DNA of 64,000 nt from Mycolicibacterium porcinum. GTDB lineage: Bacteria; Actinomycetota; Actinomycetes; Mycobacteriales; Mycobacteriaceae. A program made the translations under genes and the position numbers. The stretch is from assembly GCA_001942045.1 (NCBI GenBank), contig MSTD01000004.1, forward strand, positions 158,868 through 222,867, written 5' to 3'. Below are positions 40,549 to 49,591 of this stretch, piece after piece (within the stretch, counting starts at the first letter, position 1; each line of letters starts with the position of its first letter). Under the pieces are notes generated by a model. That model was not told where the DNA came from. It saw only the letters and a list, made by a program, of their open reading frames with translations, and made no database searches.

Positions 40549-41192
40549 GCTCCGCGGGCGCGCAGACCGGCCACCACGAGGTCGGCGACGAATTCCGCGT
40601 GCCCACGCACTGCGGTCGGGTCGCAGGGGTCGACGGGATCGAGCATGGTCGCCAACGGAGCCAAGCTGAACGGCGAGGTACCGCCGTGGGCTACCAGGAA
40701 GTGAAGGCTGCGTACATCGACATCGGTCAGCACACCCCGGTCGACCAACGTCATCAACGGGGTGGTCAGCCGCGCATACAGCGGACGGATGTGCGCGTCG
40801 AACAGATAAGTCAACCGCGGGCTGGCATTGGCGCCTTCCACCGTGACCAGTCTCAGTATCTCGGGATGGCGCGCATGGACCTCGAGGAACTGGATCAGGC
40901 CTCGCCGGAGGGCCTCCATCAGATCACTGTCTGCGAGCTCGGGGTCGATGGTGATCTCGTCGCCGATCCGACCGAACGCCCAATCCACTGCCGCGTACCA
41001 GAGATCCTGTTTGGACCCGAACCGCTGATGAATGAGGTTGTGGCTCACGCCGAGTTCACGATTGAGCGCGGCGGCCGAGGTGCCCTCGTAGCCGTTCTCG
41101 GCGAACGTCTTCAGCGCTGTCGACAGAATGTCCGTCAGCGCGGCCGGTGACTCGGTGGCCGGCGGTCGGCCGCGACGCTTGGGAGTGCTCAT
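40545..41192 (-). CDS. TetR-family transcriptional regulator
   Basis: A 215-residue TetR regulator. The N-terminal HTH (about 15-65) contains 'FAENGYEGTSAAALNRELGV' and 'SHNLIHQRFGSKQDLWYAAV'. The C-terminal ligand domain is of the TetR_C type with 'FLEVHARHPEILRLVTVEG'. ATG 41192 stands 6 bases after the -10-like TAGACT, so its mRNA is probably leaderless. Two copies of a palindrome (41215-41228, 41261-41274) in the divergent promoter region are its likely binding sites. It is coupled to the deacetylase gene. Confidence 0.92.
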   Translation of the reverse strand: MSTPKRRGRPPATESPAALTDILSTALKTFAENGYEGTSAAALNRELGVSHNLIHQRFGSKQDLWYAAVDWAFGRIGDEITIDPELADSDLMEALRRGLIQFLEVHARHPEILRLVTVEGANASPRLTYLFDAHIRPLYARLTTPLMTLVDRGVLTDVDVRSLHFLVAHGGTSPFSLAPLATMLDPVDPCDPTAVRGHAEFVADLVVAGLRARGA

Positions 41193-41214
41193 TCCGGAAG
41201 TCTAGAACGTGATA

Positions 41215-41228
41215 TTGACGGCCATCAA
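41215..41228. promoter_or_regulatory. TetR operator 1, overlapping both -35 boxes
   Basis: TTGACGGCCATCAA differs by one base from the perfect palindrome at 41261. On the plus strand its TTGACG is a -35 box, with TAACCT (41239-41244) 18 bp downstream. On the minus strand its TTGATG is a -35 box, with TAGACT (41204-41199) 18 bp away and the TetR ATG just after. Binding here would silence both divergent transcripts. Confidence 0.8.
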
Positions 41229-41260
41229 CTTTTGGAGCTAACCTGTCTCACGCCACTTAG

Positions 41261-41274
41261 TTGATGGCCATCAA
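41261..41274. promoter_or_regulatory. TetR operator 2 (perfect palindrome)
   Basis: TTGATGGCCATCAA is a perfect 14-bp palindrome 46 bp from operator 1, downstream of the plus-strand transcription start expected near 41251. The leader from here to the ATG at 41376 (about 100 bp) contains no further feature that I can name. Confidence 0.8.
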
Positions 41275-41375
41275 TTTAATGCCAGGGATGCGCCCGATGG
41301 TCCCGCTTCGCGAAGCGGTGATCGTAAAGCCCTGTCCCGATCCCTGAATTCCCCACTTTTGCAAGGAAATAGCTG

Positions 41376-42221
41376 ATGCAACGCGAAGAACACATGATCG
41401 GCGACACGTTCGCCTACCGGTTCACCGACCCGTCGTCCGACCACGTCCTGCTGGTGCAACACGGCATTGGTGGGCACGGCGGGATCTACGACAAATTCGG
41501 CGCGCACTACGCGGGCCTGGGTGCCGAGGTGTGGTGCATGGATGGCCCCGGCCATGGCCGGTCATGCGTCGACCGCCGCGCTGGACAGTTCACGCTGCGG
41601 GAATGGGTCGACGCCGCAACGGCCGTCACCGACCACATCATCGCCCACACCGGGTTACCCGTATTCATCAAGGGTTCGTCACTGGGCGCGGCGGCCGCCT
41701 ATTGCGCCTACGCCGCGTCCGACGAGTACGCCGGCGCCATCCTGATGGGGCTCGCAATCCCGTCCTCGCCTCTGATTCCGTCCGAAAACCCTTTCCGTAC
41801 TGAGGCATTCGAGCAGATTATCGGGTTATTCGGTCCGGCGCTGCGCTTCGACATCGAGCAGTACATCGATTTCGACGAGGACTACGGCTTCCGCGGCGCG
41901 GGCCGGCAGAAACACGCCGACCCGCTCAACACCTGGAGCTATGACCTGGCCGCGTGGGGATCCATCCTGCGGTATGACCCGGCCGTGCCGTTGGCCGACA
42001 ACACCAAACCCATCCTGTTCGCCGTGGGTGAGAAGGACCCGATCTTCACCCCGGATATGGCCAGGACGGTAGTCGGCGCCACTGGCGGGCCGGTGGATCT
42101 GCACATCCACCCCGACGCTGTGCACCAACTCATGTTGTTCCACACCAGCGATTACTCGCAGGTCGTGCATGAGTGGTGTCACCGACAACTGAAGAGCAGC
42201 CACCAGCAAGGACAGGAGTGA
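41376..42221 (+). CDS. alpha/beta hydrolase (monoacylglycerol-lipase-like)
   Basis: A 281-residue hydrolase from ATG 41376 (AAGGAA upstream). 'LLVQHGIGGHGGIYDKFG' bears the oxyanion region, 'VFIKGSSLGAAAAYCAY' the nucleophile (GSSLG), 'ILFAVGEKDPIFTP' the Asp and 'IHPDAVHQLMLF' the His. The lid region (about 130-195) is long. It is the first gene of the TetR-controlled operon hydrolase-VOC-FAH-DoxX and probably cleaves an ester or ring-fission product. Confidence 0.85.
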   Translation: MQREEHMIGDTFAYRFTDPSSDHVLLVQHGIGGHGGIYDKFGAHYAGLGAEVWCMDGPGHGRSCVDRRAGQFTLREWVDAATAVTDHIIAHTGLPVFIKGSSLGAAAAYCAYAASDEYAGAILMGLAIPSSPLIPSENPFRTEAFEQIIGLFGPALRFDIEQYIDFDEDYGFRGAGRQKHADPLNTWSYDLAAWGSILRYDPAVPLADNTKPILFAVGEKDPIFTPDMARTVVGATGGPVDLHIHPDAVHQLMLFHTSDYSQVVHEWCHRQLKSSHQQGQE

Positions 42222-42229
42222 ACACAACT

Positions 42230-42919
42230 ATGTCGACCGTCATCCATCCGTCAGCAGTCAATCACCTCGCCATCGCGACTCGCGACATCAAAGGCCAGAT
42301 CGAATTTTTCAGCACCGTATTGGGGTGTGCACTCAAGGCTTTGTATCCGATGCACGGCGCCGACGGTGTCTGGCACGGCTTTGTCGAACTGAATCCCAAG
42401 TCCTACATCGCGTTTGTCTATCACCCTGGCAATCCCGATACGAAGCAGTACGGGGTCACCCATGCCGCCGACCCGACCGCGCCTGTCGCGCCGGGGGCCA
42501 TGCAGCACGTCGCGCTGTGGGTCGATACCGATGACGAACTGCTTGCTCTGCGTGACCGGATCCGCAGCCACGGTGTCCCCGTCCTCGGGCCCATCGACCA
42601 CGGGTTCTGCCGGTCGATGTATTTCGGCGGTCCGGAAGGAATCGTGTTGGAGCTGACCACCGGTGATTCGATCGACCCGGCGGCCTGGATTGATCCAGAA
42701 ACGGTGACCACCAACGGCATCAGCGCCGAGGAGTTGGAAACCTACAAACACCCGGCACCGTTCGACCGCTCCGAGACCCCGGTCGCGCAGCCGGCCTACG
42801 ACCCCTCCAAGCCCCACATGGCCTACCCCGACGAGGTCTACCAGCTGATTCTGACCATGACCGACGAGCAGGTGTCAGCGATGGTCAGCTACCCCGACCC
42901 GCCGGTGCGGCTGGACTGA
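42230..42919 (+). CDS. VOC-superfamily (glyoxalase/extradiol dioxygenase-fold) protein
   Basis: A 229-residue protein. ATG 42230 is used; a GTG at 42218 overlapping the previous stop is possible. One VOC module pair is visible: 'VNHLAIATRDIKGQIEFF' (first metal His), 'MQHVALWVDTDDELLALRD' (second His) and 'YFGGPEGIVLELTTG' (Glu). This facial triad suggests a metal-dependent ring-cleaving dioxygenase or an isomerase. The C-terminal 60 residues lie outside the fold. It works next to a FAH-family protein, so a ring-fission role is likely but not proven. Confidence 0.82.
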   Translation: MSTVIHPSAVNHLAIATRDIKGQIEFFSTVLGCALKALYPMHGADGVWHGFVELNPKSYIAFVYHPGNPDTKQYGVTHAADPTAPVAPGAMQHVALWVDTDDELLALRDRIRSHGVPVLGPIDHGFCRSMYFGGPEGIVLELTTGDSIDPAAWIDPETVTTNGISAEELETYKHPAPFDRSETPVAQPAYDPSKPHMAYPDEVYQLILTMTDEQVSAMVSYPDPPVRLD

Positions 42920-42962
42920 CCGTCATCGCCATCCACATTGAAACTCACACGAAGAGACGTTC

Positions 42963-43829
42963 ATGAAACTAGCCAATCTTGACGGCCGCGCTGTCATCGT
43001 CACCGACGCCGGCCTCGTCGACATCGCGAAGGCGTCCGGCGGATCCCTGCCCGGCCATCCCGACCAAGCTGTCGCCGCCATCGACTCCATCAGCGCTTGG
43101 CTTGATGCGCGCCAGCCCGATCCGGACGTCCACCTGACCGCCGCCGACTTACTCGCGGACCTGAGCGTGCTCGGTCCACCGGTAATTGCGCCACGCCAAA
43201 TCTTCGCCGTGGGGCTGAATTACGCCGAGCACGGGGCGGAAACCGGTTTGGCGGTGCCCGACGAACCGCTGATCTTCACCAAGTTCGCGTCCTCGATCAC
43301 CGGGCCGGGCGGGCTGATCCCGCTGCCCACCGCAACGTGTGATTGGGAGGTCGAGCTGGTTGTCGTGATCGGCCGTGGCGGGCGCAATATCGGCGTCGCC
43401 GACGCATTGCGCCACGTCGCAGGGTACTGCATCGGGCAGGACATCTCTGAACGGCAGTCGCAAATGGCCGGCGCCCCACCGCAATTCAGCCTGGCCAAGA
43501 GTCACCGAGGATTCAGCCCGATCGGACCCTGGGTCACAACTGTCGACGAGCTACCAGACGTCCACGATCTGGCGATCGCCACTGCGCTCGATGATGAAAT
43601 CGTCCAACAGGCCGGCACCAGCGACATGATCTTCGGCGTCGAATCGCTCATCAGTCACCTCTCGACGGTCTGTGGGCTACTACCGGGCGACCTCATCTTC
43701 ACCGGTACCCCAGCCGGGGTCGGGTACTCGCGCACACCGGCGCGCTACCTCACACCCGGCACTGTGGTGCGCTCAACCGTCGAGGGATTGGGCGAATTGC
43801 GTAACCCCTGCGTCGCCGCCATCGGTTAG
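42963..43829 (+). CDS. fumarylacetoacetate hydrolase (FAH) family protein
   Basis: A 288-residue protein from ATG 42963. The catalytic core has 'IFAVGLNYAEHGAETG', metal ligands in 'DWEVELVVVIGRGGRNI', 'GYCIGQDISERQSQM' and 'GDLIFTGTPAGVGYSRTP'. Family members cleave or hydrate C-C bonds in acylpyruvates such as those from meta-cleavage of aromatic rings. It sits directly after the VOC gene, matching that order of reactions. Confidence 0.88.
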   Translation: MKLANLDGRAVIVTDAGLVDIAKASGGSLPGHPDQAVAAIDSISAWLDARQPDPDVHLTAADLLADLSVLGPPVIAPRQIFAVGLNYAEHGAETGLAVPDEPLIFTKFASSITGPGGLIPLPTATCDWEVELVVVIGRGGRNIGVADALRHVAGYCIGQDISERQSQMAGAPPQFSLAKSHRGFSPIGPWVTTVDELPDVHDLAIATALDDEIVQQAGTSDMIFGVESLISHLSTVCGLLPGDLIFTGTPAGVGYSRTPARYLTPGTVVRSTVEGLGELRNPCVAAIG

Positions 43830-43837
43830 GAGTCATC

Positions 43838-44188
43838 GTGTACATCGCTGCGACCGTACTGTCGATCCTGCTGGCACTGTTGATGGTTGTCACCGGCATT
43901 CCCAAGTTGCTCAACGGTGCCACGGCACGCAAGAACGCCGCGCATCTGGCGATCAGTACATCGCTGAGCCGGCTGATCGGGGTGGCCGAGATCGCTGCTG
44001 CCATCGGCCTGACCGCAGGCATGTTCATCCGCCCTATGGGCGCTGTTACCGGAGCGGCAGTGGTGTTGCTCATGGTGGGCGCCGCCATCTATCACCACCG
44101 GGCCCGCGACCCGCTGACCGCGACGGCGCCGGCCATCATGACTGCGGTCGCAGCGGTCGCTGTTGTCGTGCTCAGCGTCGCGCATTAA
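43838..44188 (+). CDS. DoxX-like small membrane protein
   Basis: A 116-residue membrane protein from GTG 43838 (TAGGAG upstream). Four hydrophobic segments (about 3-22, 45-62, 67-85, 97-114) and 'MVVTGIPKLLNG', followed by 'RLIGVAEIAAAIGL', fit the DoxX-like family. Such proteins accompany oxidative catabolic genes, perhaps linking electron flow to the membrane; no activity is proven. It is last in its operon and overlaps the convergent TetR gene by 4 bp. Confidence 0.82.
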   Translation: MYIAATVLSILLALLMVVTGIPKLLNGATARKNAAHLAISTSLSRLIGVAEIAAAIGLTAGMFIRPMGAVTGAAVVLLMVGAAIYHHRARDPLTATAPAIMTAVAAVAVVVLSVAH

Positions 44189-44904
44189 TCACGCCGAGCC
44201 AGCCGGCTGGGCGCGCGTTTGTCGTCATGGTGCGCGAGCTGGTTCAGGCCGTGGATGAGGAGTTCCAGGCCGAAGGCGAACTCTTGCTCAAGAGGTACGG
44301 GCAGATGATCGGCCACGCTGGCGGTAGCAGGGAATGTCTGGGGGTCGAGAGTCTGCCACACCTCGCCCTCGTCCGTAGCGCTGGCCTCCGGCGGGGATAG
44401 TTGCGTGGCGAACCCGAGGACGTAGCGCGCCAGCGTGGCGCACGCTTGCGCGGCCAGCGATGGCGAGAAACCCGATTTGAGCAGCAGCGCGATCGTCTGC
44501 TCGCGCTGGGCCATCGCATTGGGCCCGATCGGAATCTTCTCGACCAACAAGGGCGCCACGTGACGGTGGCGTCGGAACACATCAAACAGGCGGTACGCCA
44601 GAGTTTCACAGGCTTGCTGCCATGTCATGGCGTCAAGTGCCCCGTTGTCGACGTGCGCCTCGGCCAACACGCTGTCGATCACCTGGGCGACCAGCTGGGC
44701 CCGGCCGGTGAAGTGCCGGTACAACGTCGCGGTACCCGAGTCCAGGCGCTGGGCCAGGTTACGCATGGACAGGGCGTCGGCGCCCTCCTCGTCCAGGAGG
44801 GCGATAGCAGTCGCGATGATCCGGTCCAGCGGCACCGGTGGGCGGCCCCGGGATCGCCGCGGGCCCTGCCCTGCCAGCTCGGTGGCCGAAGATGACGTGC
44901 TCAC
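44185..44904 (-). CDS. TetR-family regulator (TetR/TetR_C-like)
   Basis: A 239-residue regulator. GTG 44904 is preferred over the frame start at 44940, because the latter would reach into the divergent promoter. The HTH region 'ALLDEEGADALSMRNLAQRL' and 'SGTATLYRHFTGRAQLVAQV' is typical, and the C-terminal half ('FAFGLELLIHGLNQL') resembles the TetR_C domain of tetracycline-repressor type proteins. It is divergent from the hydrolase gene at 44963 with only 58 bp between, so it most likely controls that operon. Confidence 0.9.
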   Translation of the reverse strand: MSTSSSATELAGQGPRRSRGRPPVPLDRIIATAIALLDEEGADALSMRNLAQRLDSGTATLYRHFTGRAQLVAQVIDSVLAEAHVDNGALDAMTWQQACETLAYRLFDVFRRHRHVAPLLVEKIPIGPNAMAQREQTIALLLKSGFSPSLAAQACATLARYVLGFATQLSPPEASATDEGEVWQTLDPQTFPATASVADHLPVPLEQEFAFGLELLIHGLNQLAHHDDKRAPSRLARRD

Positions 44905-44924
44905 GGGCCCCAGTATGACCACTC

Positions 44925-44959
44925 TTGACACACTGCGCAATTACGGCAACACTGTATCC
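44925..44959 (+). promoter_or_regulatory. probable promoter/operator of the 44963 operon
   Basis: TTGACA (44925-44930) is followed after 17 bases by AACACT (44948-44953), inside ACACTGTATCC (44949-44959). The same 11-mer is found in the amidohydrolase promoter at 39830-39840. The near-palindrome ATCCATTATGGAT overlaps the ATG, suggesting a leaderless start at 44963 and an operator for the TetR at 44904. Confidence 0.55.
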
Positions 44960-44962
44960 ATT

Positions 44963-45805
44963 ATGGATGTTCGCGATATCGATGTTGACTCGGACTCGCG
45001 GTTCGCCGCGGTCGACGGCATGCGGATTCATTACCGACGGTCGGGGAAGGGCCCGACGGTGGTGCTGCTGCACGGCAGCGCGTCCTCGCTGTACGGCGTG
45101 GAGGCGGTCGCGCAGCGACTGTGGGATTCCTTCGACGTGATTCGGCTGGATCTGCCGGGGTTCGGGGTGACGGGGCCGCGCCCCGACCGTGATTACCGGG
45201 TCGCCACCTACGCCGGGACGCTCGCACGCTTCTTGGACACCATCGGCGTCGAGCGATGCGCGGTGGCCGGCAACTCGTTGGGCGGCAACATCGCCTGGAA
45301 CCTCGCCCTCGATCACCCCGAGCACCTGCAGCTGACCGGTTTGGTGTTGATCAACGCGACTGGCTATCCGGACAAGGAGCTGCCCGCCGCGATGGCGCTG
45401 GCGCGCAACCCGGTCGTCGGGCAACTGTTGCGACGGTTCATGCCCAGGCGCGCTGTCGAGCGCAGTCTGCGCCAGGCGGTCGGGCCGAACTCCGACATTG
45501 TCGATGCCGCGATGGTGGATCGGGCGCACCGGTTGTGGAACCGGGCCGGCAACCGCTCGGCGTTCGTGGATTTCCTGACGACCGACCAACCCGACCGCAG
45601 TGCCGAGATTCCCGACATCGAGGTGCCGACCCTGGTGCTGCGCAGCGCCGACATGGACGGCCAGCACTTCACCCGCGACATCGCCGGCAGCACCGAGAAA
45701 GTCCATCCCGACGGCGGGCATCTGCTGCCCGAGGAAGATCCCGCCTGGGTGGCTGACGCGGTCACGGAGTTTCTGCAGTCCCTTCCAGCCGAGGAACGTC
45801 AATGA
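44963..45805 (+). CDS. alpha/beta hydrolase (meta-cleavage-product hydrolase-like)
   Basis: A 280-residue hydrolase. ATG 44963 follows the promoter directly; an in-frame ATG at 44915 lies upstream of the -35 box. 'VVLLHGSASSLYGVEAVAQR', nucleophile in 'AVAGNSLGGNIAWNLAL', Asp in 'VLRSADMDGQHF' and His in 'HPDGGHLLPEED' are intact. It resembles MhpC/BphD enzymes that hydrolyse ring-fission products. It is coupled by ATGA to a second hydrolase gene. Confidence 0.87.
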   Translation: MDVRDIDVDSDSRFAAVDGMRIHYRRSGKGPTVVLLHGSASSLYGVEAVAQRLWDSFDVIRLDLPGFGVTGPRPDRDYRVATYAGTLARFLDTIGVERCAVAGNSLGGNIAWNLALDHPEHLQLTGLVLINATGYPDKELPAAMALARNPVVGQLLRRFMPRRAVERSLRQAVGPNSDIVDAAMVDRAHRLWNRAGNRSAFVDFLTTDQPDRSAEIPDIEVPTLVLRSADMDGQHFTRDIAGSTEKVHPDGGHLLPEEDPAWVADAVTEFLQSLPAEERQ

Positions 45806-46692
45806 GGTACGTGGTCGCTGCCGGGGAAGACCGCAAGCTCGACGCCGAGGTGCGCCGGAGTCTGCGGGGCAGTTACATCCAGTTATCGGATGGTGTAACG
45901 CATTACGAGCTCGCTGGGCCTGACCGCGGCGACGTCGTCGTGCTGACCGGCGGGCTGACCATCCCGTTGTTCTACTGGGACGAATTGGCTGCCGAGCTAC
46001 ATGCCCGCGGGCTGCGGACCCTGGCCTACAGCGGCTACGGGCGCGGCTATTCCGACCGCGTCGTCGCCCGCTACGACGAGGCGCTGTTTGTCCGCCAACT
46101 GCGCGAGCTCGTCGAGCTCCTCGACCTCCCCGCCACCTGCCACGTAGTGGGCACGTCGATGGGTGCGCTGATCGCGATGGCCTACGTGGGTCAACACCTC
46201 GGCAGCGCGGCCACTCTGACGCTGGTGGGCCCTGCCGGGCTGGGCCCTCAACCCGCTGCGCAGAAACTGTTGCGCAACGATCTCGCGGCCGGCGTCATCG
46301 CCAAGCGGTTCGGGCGACGCTTTCTCGAACAGCATCTGGGACATAACGTCGCGGACCGGAATCGCGCTGCCGCACTGGCGGCCATGGTCGGCGACGCCTA
46401 CCGCTACGAGGGCTCGATCTATTCCTTCTTCGAAACTCTGCAGCACTTTCCGTTGTTCGACCGCGCCGAACTCTACCGGCACACCGGCACACTGCCGCTG
46501 CCCATCCAATTGATCTGGGGAGCAGACGATCAAGTCACCCCGATCAGCAGCCTGGGCCAGGTCCGCGAACTGCTGCAGCCCAGCCAATGCCACGTCATCG
46601 ACGACTGCGGCCACATGGCGCCGTTCGAACGTCCCCTCGTCGTCGCCGACCAGCTGGCGACCTTCTACGACACCTTCCACAGATCGGCTTGA
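45802..46692 (+). CDS. alpha/beta hydrolase
   Basis: A 296-residue hydrolase coupled by ATGA to the one before. 'VVVLTGGLTIPLFYWDELAA' replaces the usual HG oxyanion motif with TGG. 'HVVGTSMGALIAMAYV' is the nucleophile elbow, 'LIWGADDQVTPIS' carries Asp and 'IDDCGHMAPFERP' the His. The sequence is distinct from its neighbour, so this is not a recent duplicate. The substrate is unknown. Confidence 0.85.
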   Translation: MRYVVAAGEDRKLDAEVRRSLRGSYIQLSDGVTHYELAGPDRGDVVVLTGGLTIPLFYWDELAAELHARGLRTLAYSGYGRGYSDRVVARYDEALFVRQLRELVELLDLPATCHVVGTSMGALIAMAYVGQHLGSAATLTLVGPAGLGPQPAAQKLLRNDLAAGVIAKRFGRRFLEQHLGHNVADRNRAAALAAMVGDAYRYEGSIYSFFETLQHFPLFDRAELYRHTGTLPLPIQLIWGADDQVTPISSLGQVRELLQPSQCHVIDDCGHMAPFERPLVVADQLATFYDTFHRSA

Positions 46693-46695
46693 CCC

Positions 46696-48267
46696 ATGAC
46701 AACAACGAGCACCAACGACGTCTTGATCATCGGCGCCGGGCCTGCCGGCACCGCACTTGCGATCGACCTCGCCCGCCGCGGCGTCGCGGTACGCCTCATC
46801 GACAAGGCGCCGCACGCCTTCGATGGGTCGCGCGCCAAAGGCATCCAGCCGCGCACCCTAGAAGTTCTCGACGATTTGGGCGCCCTGCCCGACATCGTCA
46901 ATCAGGGCGCCCTGTACCCGCCGATGGGAATCCATCTCGGCCCGATCACCATCCCTTTCACAATGATGGCCAAAGGGAAACGCGGCCCCGACGTCCCCTA
47001 CCCTGATACCTGGCTGATCCCGCAGCATCGCACCGACCGCGCACTGCATGCCCGGTTCGAAACTTTGGGCGGCCGTGTCGAGTTCGGCGCCGAGCTAGTG
47101 GATTTCACCGACCACGGCACCCATGTCACGGCGCACGTCGCGACCGCCGGCGGCGCCGAGGACATCACCGCGCGGTACCTTGTCGGCGCCGACGGCGGCG
47201 CCAGCCGGGTCCGCAAGGCCCTCGGCGTGGAGTTCAGCGGCTCCACCGACGAGGCTGACCGCATCCTCATCGCCGACGCAGCCGTCTCGGGTGGGCTGTC
47301 GCGCAAGTACTGGCACGTGTGGCCCGGCATCAAGGGACGCTTTGTGGGGGCCTGCCCGCTGCCGCACAGCGACAAGTTCCAGTGGATGATCCGACTTTCA
47401 CCCGACGAACAACCGCCGCAAGACCTGGCGCAGATCAACGCGCGCATCCAAGCGCACACCCGCAACAAGCGGCTGACATTGCATGACGTTGCGTGGCAGT
47501 CGGTGTTTCGCCCGAACATCCGTCTGGCCCAGAACTACCGGCGCGGCCGTGTCCTGCTGGCCGGTGACGCCGCCCACGTCCACACCCCCGCCGGAGCCCA
47601 GGGCCTCAACACCGGGATCGGCGACGCCTACAACCTGGGCTGGAAACTCGGCCAAGTGCTGGCCGGAGCAGACGATCGACTGCTCGATACCTATGAACAG
47701 GAACGCCAACCCATCGCCGCAGGCGTGCTCGGGCTATCGACCAAGAAGTATGAAGGGATCGGAAAGTTCGACCCGTCGAGCATCCGGCGCGGCAAGGACG
47801 AAAAACAACTCGCCTTGACCTATCACGGCGGGCCACTGGCGCCCCTGGCCGCCGACCGCACCGCGACACTGCGTGTCGGTGACCGCGCGCCCAACGCCGA
47901 CCTCGTCACCGCCGACGGCGACCGCGTGCGGCTGTTCGACATCTACCGCGGGCCCCAGTTCACCGCCGTGGCCTACGGTCGACACGCCGCCGACGCGTTG
48001 GCCGAACTCGACTGGCCCGACAACGGCGCACAACTAACGCGCGTCATCATCGACACCGAAGGATGCGGCGGCCCTGACCGTGCGCTCAGTGACCCGACCG
48101 GACAATTCGCCAAGATCTACGGTTTGTCCCGAGACACGCTGGTGCTCATTCGGCCCGACGGCTACATCGGCCACATCGCTATCCACAACATCGCCGAAAC
48201 AACCTGCGCCGCTGCGCAATCCATGACGCCGCACATTGTGCCATCAGCTCCGTCGAAGCGGTCATGA
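46696..48267 (+). CDS. FAD-dependent aromatic monooxygenase (PheA/TfdB-MhpA type)
   Basis: A 523-residue flavoprotein hydroxylase. 'VLIIGAGPAGTALAIDLARR' (FAD ADP site), 'YLVGADGGASRVRKALG' (DG motif) and 'GRVLLAGDAAHVHTPAGAQG' (GD motif) are present. The last ~130 residues form a thioredoxin-like domain ('LRVGDRAPNADLVTADGD') as in phenol hydroxylases. It probably hydroxylates a phenolic ring with NAD(P)H and oxygen. It starts 3 bp after the hydrolase gene and is coupled to the MFS gene by ATGA. Confidence 0.88.
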   Translation: MTTTSTNDVLIIGAGPAGTALAIDLARRGVAVRLIDKAPHAFDGSRAKGIQPRTLEVLDDLGALPDIVNQGALYPPMGIHLGPITIPFTMMAKGKRGPDVPYPDTWLIPQHRTDRALHARFETLGGRVEFGAELVDFTDHGTHVTAHVATAGGAEDITARYLVGADGGASRVRKALGVEFSGSTDEADRILIADAAVSGGLSRKYWHVWPGIKGRFVGACPLPHSDKFQWMIRLSPDEQPPQDLAQINARIQAHTRNKRLTLHDVAWQSVFRPNIRLAQNYRRGRVLLAGDAAHVHTPAGAQGLNTGIGDAYNLGWKLGQVLAGADDRLLDTYEQERQPIAAGVLGLSTKKYEGIGKFDPSSIRRGKDEKQLALTYHGGPLAPLAADRTATLRVGDRAPNADLVTADGDRVRLFDIYRGPQFTAVAYGRHAADALAELDWPDNGAQLTRVIIDTEGCGGPDRALSDPTGQFAKIYGLSRDTLVLIRPDGYIGHIAIHNIAETTCAAAQSMTPHIVPSAPSKRS

Positions 48268-49502
48268 CCGCCGGCGCCGAGACACTCACCTCGGACGGTC
48301 AACACCTGAGGCCCAGTGGCGCCATGGCCACCGTGCTGCTGGCATACGCGTTCGCCGTGATCATGGCCGGCACCACGCTGCCCACCCCGATGTATGCCCT
48401 CTACGCCACCACCATGGGTTTCACCGTCCTCACCACCACGATGATCTACGCCGCCTACGCCGGTGGAGTGCTGGCGGCACTGGTGGTTTTCGGACGCTGG
48501 TCCGACGCAGTCGGTCGACGACCGGTCTTGCTCGCCGGGGTCGCCCTCGCGATCGCCAGCGCCGCGACGTTCCTAATCGCCGACACCGTGCCCGCACTGG
48601 TGGTGGCGCGGGTGTTGTCCGGATTGTCCGCCGGCATCTTCACCGGCACAGCCACCGCAGCGATCATCGAATCCGCACCGCCGAAATGGCGCAACCGGGC
48701 CGCCGCGACCGCCACCATCGCCAACATCGGCGGCCTTGGCGCAGGTCCCTTACTGGCCGGGGTTCTCGTCCAATACTGCCCCGCACCGCTGCACCTGGCC
48801 TTCGTGATACACATCGTGCTAGCGGTGGCGGCCGGCCTCGCCGTCGTCGCAGTGCCCGAAACATCAACAAAGACCGGACAACTCGGGATCCAGCGGCTGC
48901 GACTTCCCGTCCAAGTGCGCGGCACGTTCGCCCTCGCGGCGATCGGGATGTTCGCGGGATTTGCCTGCATGGGGCTGTTCGCCGCGCTGGCACCGTCATT
49001 CCTGTCCACCATGATCGGCACCGACAACCACGCCGGGGCAGGGCTGGTCGCCAGCTGCACCTTCCTCGCCTCCGCAATCGCCCAGATAGCGGCCAACCGG
49101 ATACAGCCGCAGCGCGCGATGGCCTTGGGTTGCGCAATGTTGGTGATCGGCATGATCGCCTTGGCCGCGGCGTTGGTCACCAGCTCACTAGCCGGACTCG
49201 TCGTCGCCGCCATCATTTCGGGTGCGGGACAAGGCATCAGCTTCAGCCGCGGCCTGGCTGCCATCACCGAGGCCACACCGGCCGATCAGCGGGCCGAAGT
49301 CAGCTCAGCACTGTTCGTGGTGGCCTACATCGCGATCTCCCTACCCGTCATCGGCGAAGGCCTGGTCGCCGAACGGTGGGGGCTACGCAGCGCCGGCATC
49401 GGCTTTGCCGGCACCGTCGGCATACTCGCCGCCGGCTGCCTCATCGCCTTACTAACCCGCCAGCCGCGCCGCCAGCCAGGCCGCGCACGAAGCTGGTGTT
49501 AA
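48264..49502 (+). CDS. MFS transporter
   Basis: A 412-residue, 12-segment membrane protein. The loop 2-3 motif 'GRWSDAVGRRPVLLAGV' and 'VARVLSGLSAGIFTGTATAA' identify the major facilitator superfamily. It is likely a proton-linked importer of the group A substrate, or an exporter of a toxic intermediate; direction cannot be told. It is the last gene of its operon and ends 89 bp before the right-hand copy of the long repeat. Confidence 0.87.
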   Translation: MTAGAETLTSDGQHLRPSGAMATVLLAYAFAVIMAGTTLPTPMYALYATTMGFTVLTTTMIYAAYAGGVLAALVVFGRWSDAVGRRPVLLAGVALAIASAATFLIADTVPALVVARVLSGLSAGIFTGTATAAIIESAPPKWRNRAAATATIANIGGLGAGPLLAGVLVQYCPAPLHLAFVIHIVLAVAAGLAVVAVPETSTKTGQLGIQRLRLPVQVRGTFALAAIGMFAGFACMGLFAALAPSFLSTMIGTDNHAGAGLVASCTFLASAIAQIAANRIQPQRAMALGCAMLVIGMIALAAALVTSSLAGLVVAAIISGAGQGISFSRGLAAITEATPADQRAEVSSALFVVAYIAISLPVIGEGLVAERWGLRSAGIGFAGTVGILAAGCLIALLTRQPRRQPGRARSWC

Positions 49503-49591
49503 CGCCGCACCCTTCGCCAAGGGCGGCCGAAGCCGAGGTGAGCTCCGTTCGACGTTCAAGATCGACCTGTCAGAGTGTTCGACGCCGTGGG

